DNA from: an uncultured archaeon
GTDB lineage: Archaea; Korarchaeota; Korarchaeia; Korarchaeales; Korarchaeaceae
NCBI GenBank assembly: GCA_938073845.1
Contig: CALJEO010000087.1
Location: forward strand, 1 to 8,885
Direction of reading: 5' to 3'
Length of the DNA: 8,885 nt
The notes beneath the pieces are model-generated. The model was not told the origin of the DNA, searched no databases, and saw only the letters and a list, made by a program, of their open reading frames with translations. This document shows, one piece after another, positions 5,096 to 8,885 of this stretch; positions within the stretch are counted from its first letter, which is position 1; the number at the start of each line of letters is the position of its first letter. A program made the position numbers and the translations under genes.

Positions 5096-6171
5096 GCGAT
5101 CTCACCAACAGGAGGAAGGCCGAGCACATCAACATAGCGCTGCTTGACGAGGTGGACCTCTCCTACAGGTTCAGCTGGTTCGATTCGGTCAGGTTATCGC
5201 ATAACGCGCTACCGGATAGATCCTTCGAAGAAGTTGACCTGAGCTGGAGATTCCTGGGCTATGAGCTCGAGGCACCTCTACTCATAGAGGGAATGACAGG
5301 GGGGCACGAGAGTTCCCTACCGATAAATGAGGCCCTGGCTAGGGCGGCTCACGCGGAGAGGATAGCTTTGGGTGTCGGTAGCCAGAGGGCAGCTCTCATG
5401 AACAGCTCCCTGATCGGAACCTACAGGGTAGTGAGGGAGGTTGCCCACGACGTTCCCGTGATAGCTAACCTCGGTTTGTCTCACGTGCTGGGGGAGGAGG
5501 GGATAGATAACGCTAAGAGGGCCGTAGATATGATAGATGCTGATGCCATAGCCATACATCTAAACCCGCTCCAGGAGCTGATCCAGCCTGAGGGAGATAA
5601 GGACTTCTCAGATTCTCTAGTATCGATAAGGGATCTGGTAAGGGAGCTTGATGTTCCAGTGATAGTGAAGGAGGTCGGGAGCGGCATCTCCTACGAGCTC
5701 TCACTCACCCTCAGGGAAGCTGGAGTGAGTTACGTGGATGTTGCTGGTCAGGGAGGGACCAGCTGGTCCCTCATAGAAGGAAGGAGATCCCAGGAGGGAT
5801 CCATCGAGAGAGAGGCCTCGATAAGATTCGCTGATTGGGGAATACCCACTCCTCTATCGATCATGGAGGTATCCAGATCTGGCCTGAATGTGATAGGCTC
5901 CGGAGGGGTCCGCTCCGGCCTCGATGCGGCTAAATGCATAGCCCTTGGGGCGATCGCGGCGGGAGCTGCTAGGCCCTTCCTCTTGGCCGCGACCAGCGGG
6001 GGTGTTGAGGGCGTCCTCAGGGTAGTGAGGGGCTTCAAGTTCGAGATGAGGTTAGCTACATTCCTAACCGGATCCCTGACGCCGGATCAGCTCAGGTTGA
6101 GGAGACCCTACTCCCTCCTGGAGCCCCTGCTCTCCCTGGCCAGATCGAGAATCAGATTTTTATATTCCTAG
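5092..6171 (+). CDS. fni: Type 2 isopentenyl-diphosphate delta-isomerase
   Basis: FMN- and NAD(P)H-dependent enzyme that interconverts isopentenyl and dimethylallyl diphosphate, supplying the allylic primer for archaeal isoprenoid ether lipids. The 359 residues suit the family. Signatures: RKAEHI (8-13), HNALP (37-41), SAPLLIEGMTGG-like segment ending at 71 (here APLLIEGMTGGH), GVGSQRA (94-100), ANLGLSH (125-131), HLNPLQELIQPEGD (156-169, with Q161-E162 at the metal-site position), VKEVGSGIS (192-200), VDVAGQGGTSW (215-225) and IGSGGVRSGLDAAK (268-281, FMN phosphate-binding style). Key residues appear intact. The ATG at 5092 overlaps the memo stop as ATGA. GGAG abuts the ATG and GGTG lies 8 nt upstream, so translation probably depends partly on ribosomes finishing memo. 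Mevalonate kinase and isopentenyl phosphate kinase, which neighbour memo in many archaea, are absent from this stretch. Confidence 0.97.
   Translation: MSDLTNRRKAEHINIALLDEVDLSYRFSWFDSVRLSHNALPDRSFEEVDLSWRFLGYELEAPLLIEGMTGGHESSLPINEALARAAHAERIALGVGSQRAALMNSSLIGTYRVVREVAHDVPVIANLGLSHVLGEEGIDNAKRAVDMIDADAIAIHLNPLQELIQPEGDKDFSDSLVSIRDLVRELDVPVIVKEVGSGISYELSLTLREAGVSYVDVAGQGGTSWSLIEGRRSQEGSIEREASIRFADWGIPTPLSIMEVSRSGLNVIGSGGVRSGLDAAKCIALGAIAAGAARPFLLAATSGGVEGVLRVVRGFKFEMRLATFLTGSLTPDQLRLRRPYSLLEPLLSLARSRIRFLYS
5753..5772 (+). repeat. Perfect 20-bp palindrome inside fni
   Basis: GAGGGACCAG (5753-5762) is followed directly by its exact reverse complement CTGGTCCCTC (5763-5772). It covers codons for the conserved GGTSW motif plus two more residues, so part is forced by the protein, but the outer bases depend on codon choice. 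It could form an RNA stem or serve as a dyad DNA site; neither is shown. Confidence 0.85.
6157..6166 (+). promoter_or_regulatory. rpl7ae: Predicted TATA box of rpl7ae, at the 3' end of fni
   Basis: TTTTTATATT lies within the last codons of fni, centred about 35 nt before the rpl7ae ATG at 6197. The usual TATA spacing would put the start site near 6187-6190 and give a very short leader. The run of five T at 6157-6161 could also help terminate the upstream operon. Inferred from sequence only. Confidence 0.6.
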
Positions 6172-6196
6172 CCAGAGGGGAGCGGGGGAATGAAGG

Positions 6197-6580
6197 ATGA
6201 CACGGGACAAACCCTCCTATGTGAAGTTTGAGGTCCCCAGGGACCTCGTACCCAAGGTGCTCGAGCTGGTCCAGATGTCCCGAACCACGGGAGGCAAGCT
6301 GAGGAAGGGGGTTAACGAGACGACCAAGGCCGTCGAGAGAGGGGAAGCTCTCTTCGTCGTGATAGCAGAGGACGTAAATCCTCCGGAGATAGTAGCGCAC
6401 CTACCCCTCCTATGCGAGGACAAGGGAATACCCTACGCATACGTCCCATCGAAGGGGGAGCTGGGCAAGGCTGCCGGCCTGGAAGTGCCCTCCTCCTCCG
6501 TAGCGATCCTCGATGCAGGGCAGGCTAAGAGCTTACTCGATGCCCTTAAGGATAAGGTGAAGGAGATAAGGGGATCCTGA
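6197..6580 (+). CDS. rpl7ae: Ribosomal protein L7Ae (eL8), kink-turn-binding
   Basis: Archaeal L7Ae binds kink-turn RNA. It belongs to the 50S subunit and also to box C/D and H/ACA sRNPs and archaeal RNase P. The 127 residues are a normal length. Signatures: YVKFEVP (8-14), the RNA-binding segment [14 protein letters not shown] (36-49), the core [18 protein letters not shown] (57-74), [17 protein letters not shown] (78-94) and a closing helix. The ATG at 6197 gives the family-like [12 protein letters not shown] start. Another ATG at 6190 is out of frame. The site upstream is unusual: GGGGG at 8 nt and GAAGG touching the ATG, rather than the GGTGA used by most genes here. It begins the translation block and probably has its own promoter. 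Confidence 0.98.
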   Translation: MTRDKPSYVKFEVPRDLVPKVLELVQMSRTTGGKLRKGVNETTKAVERGEALFVVIAEDVNPPEIVAHLPLLCEDKGIPYAYVPSKGELGKAAGLEVPSSSVAILDAGQAKSLLDALKDKVKEIRGS

Positions 6581-6592
6581 GCTCGAGGTAGC

Positions 6593-6599
6593 TTTAAAT
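6593..6599 (+). promoter_or_regulatory. Predicted TATA box of rps28e
   Basis: TTTAAAT in the 52-base gap after rpl7ae is centred about 37 nt before the rps28e ATG, nearly the same geometry as the other predicted promoters here. It would give a leader of about 11 nt that includes the GGTGA site. A five-T run at 6612-6616 lies between it and the start. It implies that rps28e-rpl24e-infB can be transcribed separately from rpl7ae. Confidence 0.6.
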
Positions 6600-6622
6600 C
6601 TCCATCGGATATTTTTCGGAGT

Positions 6623-6627
6623 GGTGA
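6623..6627 (+). promoter_or_regulatory. Shine-Dalgarno site of rps28e
   Basis: GGTGA, 5 nt before the ATG at 6633; it fixes the start of this very short gene. Confidence 0.75.
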
Positions 6628-6632
6628 GTTGA

Positions 6633-6851
6633 ATGTCGCAGGAAGTTGATAGGGGCTTCTACGCCGAGGTTGTTGAGATAATAGGGCGTACCGGCGTCGC
6701 CGGTGAGGTGATGCAGGTGAGAGCTAAGATACTGGTCGGTAAGGACAAGGGGAGAGTGCTGACGAGGAACGTTAAGGGTCCAGTAAGGGTCGGAGACATA
6801 CTGATACTCAGGGAGACGGAGATAGAGGCCAGGAAGCTGAAGCCAAGGTGA
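6633..6851 (+). CDS. rps28e: Small-subunit ribosomal protein eS28
   Basis: Small OB-fold protein of the 30S subunit near the mRNA exit channel, present in archaea and eukaryotes but not bacteria. The 72 residues match the family. Nearly the whole protein is signature sequence: [16 protein letters not shown] (11-26) and then [21 protein letters not shown] up to the near-invariant [11 protein letters not shown] tail. Its ATG has a GGTGA site at 5 nt. It follows rpl7ae by 52 bases that hold a predicted promoter. Its TGA stop is part of the rpl24e Shine-Dalgarno site. The order L7Ae-S28e-L24e is conserved across archaea. Confidence 0.98.
   Translation: MSQEVDRGFYAEVVEIIGRTGVAGEVMQVRAKILVGKDKGRVLTRNVKGPVRVGDILILRETEIEARKLKPR
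6847..6851 (+). promoter_or_regulatory. Shine-Dalgarno site of rpl24e, containing the rps28e stop
   Basis: AAGGTGA ends at 6851, 5 nt before the ATG at 6857, and its TGA is the rps28e stop. This spacing favours the ATG over the in-frame GTG at 6848, which lies inside the site itself. Confidence 0.8.
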
Positions 6852-6856
6852 CCGGA

Positions 6857-7039
6857 ATGGCCGTTCTACTTAGGAAGTGTTCCTTCTGTGGGAGCGATGT
6901 TGATCCTGGATTCGGATGGATGTATGTGAAGGCGGATGGCACTGTGATGTACTTCTGCTCCTCCAAGTGCGCCAAGAATTACCTGAAGCTGGGAAGAAAC
7001 CCTAGGAAAGTTGGATGGGTTAGAAAGGCCAGGAAGTAG
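6857..7039 (+). CDS. rpl24e: Large-subunit ribosomal protein eL24
   Basis: Zinc-binding protein of the 50S subunit, archaeal/eukaryotic L24e family. With the ATG at 6857 it has 60 residues, the usual archaeal size. Zinc ligands are C8 and C11 (CSFCG) and C34 and C38 (FCSSKC). Other family marks are DPGFGWMYVKADGTVMYFC (16-34), then KNYLKLGRNPRKVGWVRK. A reading from GTG at 6848 would add three residues and is less likely because the GTG overlaps the ribosome-binding site. It sits 5 bases after rps28e. Only 17 bases separate it from infB; in many archaea ndk (nucleoside diphosphate kinase) lies in that position. Confidence 0.97.
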   Translation: MAVLLRKCSFCGSDVDPGFGWMYVKADGTVMYFCSSKCAKNYLKLGRNPRKVGWVRKARK

Positions 7040-7045
7040 CTGACT

Positions 7046-7050
7046 GGTGA
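7046..7050 (+). promoter_or_regulatory. infB: Shine-Dalgarno site supporting the TTG start of infB
   Basis: GGTGA ends 6 nt before the TTG at 7057. The TGA within it is also an in-frame stop for the infB frame, so no start further upstream is possible. Confidence 0.75.
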
Positions 7051-7056
7051 ACCTTA

Positions 7057-8847
7057 TTGGGGGATCGGAGGTACAGACAGCCCCTCGTATCTGTCTTAGG
7101 ACACGTCGACTCAGGGAAGACGACGCTCCTGGATTACATAAGGAAGACCAGGGTTGCTAGCAAGGAGCCCGGCTCGATAACTCAGCATGTCGGTGCCTCT
7201 GAGATACCCGTGGACGTCATCTATGAGGTATGCAGGCCCGTCGCGGAGGCCCTCAACCTGAGGTTCGAGGTCAAGACGGGGGGCCTGCTCTTCATAGACC
7301 TCCCCGGGCACGAGGCCTTCTCCAACCTGAGGAGGAGGGGGGGATCCGTCGCTGATATAGCGATCCTCGTGATAGATGTCAATGGGGGCGTGCAACCGCA
7401 GACGGTGGAGTCGATAAACATACTGAGGGAGAGGAGGGTCCCCTTCGTCATAGCCCTCAATAAGATAGACACGATATACGGGTGGAAGCCCCAGGAGGGA
7501 AGTCCCTTCATATTATCGGAGGGGAAGCAAACTCCCTCAGCGGTGGCTGAACTCGAAAGGAGGCTCTATAGAGTGGTGGATCAGTTGATGGAGCATGGGA
7601 TAAACGCTGAGAGGTACGATAGGATAAAGGACTTCACGAAGGCATTTGCCATAGTGCCTACCAGCGCAATCACCGGTGAGGGAGTTCCTGATCTGCTAGC
7701 GATGCTCTTCGGCCTGGTCCAGAGGTACATGCTCGATAGGCTGGAGGTGACGACCGAGGAGGGGAGAGGGGCTGTGCTGGAGGTGAGACAGCAGCCCGGA
7801 TTAGGGACCGTGCTCACCGCAATAATATACGATGGTAAGATAAGGAAGGGGGACGTCATAGTCGTGGCCGGAGTCAGAGGACCCATAGTGACTAAGGTCA
7901 GGAGCCTCCTGGTCCCGGAGCCTCTCCAGGAGATGAGGATGACTAGGAGGTTCAGGGGAGTGGATGAGGTCTCTGCAGCCGCTGGCGTCATGATATCAGC
8001 TCCCGACCTTGAAGAAGTCCTCGCGGGCTCTCCTATCTATGTAGTGAGGGATGCCAGCCTCTTAGAAGACGTGAAGAGGGAGGTCCAGGAGGAGGTTGAG
8101 AGGATAATAATGAGGACAGATAGGATAGGAGTCATAGTTAAGGCCGATGCGTTAGGTACCCTGGAGGCCCTCGTCTCCCAGATAGGAAGGGAGGGGATAC
8201 CGGTGAGGAGGGCGGATATAGGGGAGGTCACTAAGGCTGATGTCTTCGAGGCCTCGGTGATGAGGGGAAGTGATGAGAGTTACGCTTGCATCCTGGCCTT
8301 CAACGTGAGGGTGAGTGAGGAGATAAGGAGGGAAGCCCTATCCAGAGGAGTGGCAATCTTCGAGGACGTCGTGATATACGCTCTGATAGATAATTTCAAG
8401 TCTTACCTGGAGGATCTGAGGAGGAGGGAGGAGGAGAGGGTGTTATCGCAAGCCATTTTCCCAGCTGAGGTGCTGGTGATTCCGAACTTCGTCTTCAGGA
8501 GGAGCGATCCGGCCATAGTAGGCGTAGAGGTCCTCTCGGGATGCCTCAGACCGGGATACCCTCTGATAAACGAGAGCGGCAGGAGGGTGGGCGTTGTTTT
8601 GGACATACAGCACGAGGGCAACAGGATACCTGAGGCGAGGGCGGGTCAGAGGGTAGCTATATCGATAAGGGGAGGGGTGGTTGGGAGAAACTTGAAGGAG
8701 GGGAGGGTCCTCTACACGGATGTGAGTGAGTTCGAGGACGAGAGATCCAGGGAGATCTACTTCAGCAAGATTAGCGAGGATGAGAGGTCCCTTTACAGGA
8801 AGATAATCCGGTTGAAGTACTCCGGGAGGGGAGAGCCGGAGGAGTAG
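7057..8847 (+). CDS. infB: Translation initiation factor aIF5B (archaeal IF2 homologue)
   Basis: GTPase that promotes ribosomal subunit joining and initiator-tRNA placement. The 596 residues are the usual archaeal length, with no intein and no long N-terminal extension. G domain: G1 GHVDSGKT (15-22), G2 region GSITQHVGA (39-47), G3 DLPGH (81-85), G4 NKID (135-138), G5 SAI (203-205). Domain II (about 235-340) includes GRGAVLEVRQQPGLGTVLTAI. Domain III (about 355-445) begins GVIVKADALGTLEAL. Domain IV (about 465-590) includes FRRSDPAIVGVEVLSGCLRPG and ends in the charged family tail. The G1 motif has Ser where most archaeal and bacterial proteins have His; eukaryotic eIF5B has Thr there. The start is TTG, fixed by an in-frame stop 7 bases upstream and a GGTGA site. 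It is the last gene of the translation block. Confidence 0.98.
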   Translation: MGDRRYRQPLVSVLGHVDSGKTTLLDYIRKTRVASKEPGSITQHVGASEIPVDVIYEVCRPVAEALNLRFEVKTGGLLFIDLPGHEAFSNLRRRGGSVADIAILVIDVNGGVQPQTVESINILRERRVPFVIALNKIDTIYGWKPQEGSPFILSEGKQTPSAVAELERRLYRVVDQLMEHGINAERYDRIKDFTKAFAIVPTSAITGEGVPDLLAMLFGLVQRYMLDRLEVTTEEGRGAVLEVRQQPGLGTVLTAIIYDGKIRKGDVIVVAGVRGPIVTKVRSLLVPEPLQEMRMTRRFRGVDEVSAAAGVMISAPDLEEVLAGSPIYVVRDASLLEDVKREVQEEVERIIMRTDRIGVIVKADALGTLEALVSQIGREGIPVRRADIGEVTKADVFEASVMRGSDESYACILAFNVRVSEEIRREALSRGVAIFEDVVIYALIDNFKSYLEDLRRREEERVLSQAIFPAEVLVIPNFVFRRSDPAIVGVEVLSGCLRPGYPLINESGRRVGVVLDIQHEGNRIPEARAGQRVAISIRGGVVGRNLKEGRVLYTDVSEFEDERSREIYFSKISEDERSLYRKIIRLKYSGRGEPEE

Positions 8848-8852
8848 TTCAG

Positions 8853-8861
8853 CTTTTATAG
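8853..8861 (+). promoter_or_regulatory. TATA-like element after infB, probably for a gene beyond the right edge
   Basis: CTTTTATAG begins 6 bases after the infB stop. The usual spacing would place a transcription start near 8884, at the window edge. The T run could equally help terminate the infB transcript. The remaining 38 bases hold no gene I can recognise. Confidence 0.4.
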
Positions 8862-8885
8862 ATCATTTGAGGATCCCCCTGAGGT

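Noticed and set aside
6172..6260. Kink-turn leader for L7Ae autoregulation
   Set aside because: L7Ae can bind its own mRNA in some archaea, and the region has TGA and GA steps, but I could not draw the two flanking stems and the predicted leader is too short.
6689..6705. Inverted repeat ACCGGCG/CGCCGGT in rps28e
   Set aside because: Seven-base arms around a single base are near chance expectation for a window of this size and encode conserved residues.
7906..7932. CTCCTGG/CCAGGAG inverted repeat and GGAGCCTC direct repeat in infB
   Set aside because: Seven- and eight-base matches are expected by chance in purine-biased sequence like this.
7581..7991. 136-codon open frame antisense to infB
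   Set aside because: It is rich in Ser, Thr and Leu with no recognisable motif and lies wholly opposite a highly conserved gene; this is what purine-rich sense codons give on the other strand.
1..8885. Long purine runs on sense strands as regulatory tracts
   Set aside because: They follow gene direction and reflect AGG/GAG/ATA-rich coding common in thermophiles rather than discrete elements.

Overview
The window is archaeal and almost entirely coding. Archaea-specific informational genes show this directly: Orc1/Cdc6, clamp loader RFC small and large subunits, RNA polymerase subunit Rpo10 (RpoN), archaeal-type uS2, L7Ae, S28e, L24e and aIF5B. Arg is mostly AGG/AGA and Ile mostly ATA, sense strands are purine-rich, and GGTGA-type Shine-Dalgarno sites sit 4-6 nt before many starts. 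Together these suggest a thermophile, possibly of the TACK group. A korarchaeal affinity is a guess that this window cannot settle.

Left block (1-3298), replication. A 5'-truncated orc1/cdc6 on the + strand converges on, and overlaps, a minus-strand rfcS-rfcL operon. The two rfc genes overlap each other. Their products form the RFC clamp loader, which loads PCNA onto primed DNA.

Middle block (3378-6171), + strand: rpoN, rps2, a MEMO-family gene and type 2 isopentenyl-diphosphate isomerase (fni), with gaps of 4 nt, 4 nt and -4 nt. It is divergent from rfcS, and one AT-rich element lies midway between the two start codons. This is a shortened form of a string known in other archaea that links transcription, translation and isoprenoid-lipid genes (rpoN-rpoK-eno-rps2-memo-mvk...).

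Right block (6197-8847), + strand, translation: rpl7ae, rps28e, rpl24e and infB (aIF5B), with predicted promoters before rpl7ae and rps28e. The ndk gene often found between rpl24e and infB is absent. A TATA-like element after infB probably serves a gene beyond the right edge.

No gene-free stretch exceeds about 80 bases. I see no mobile element, CRISPR array, tRNA or rRNA, and no clearly undescribed multi-gene system. The points most worth a second look are the MEMO-fni translational coupling, strong inverted repeats inside memo and fni, altered ATPase motifs in the Orc1 protein, an RFC large subunit without a visible PIP box, and repeated placement of stop codons inside the next gene's Shine-Dalgarno site.
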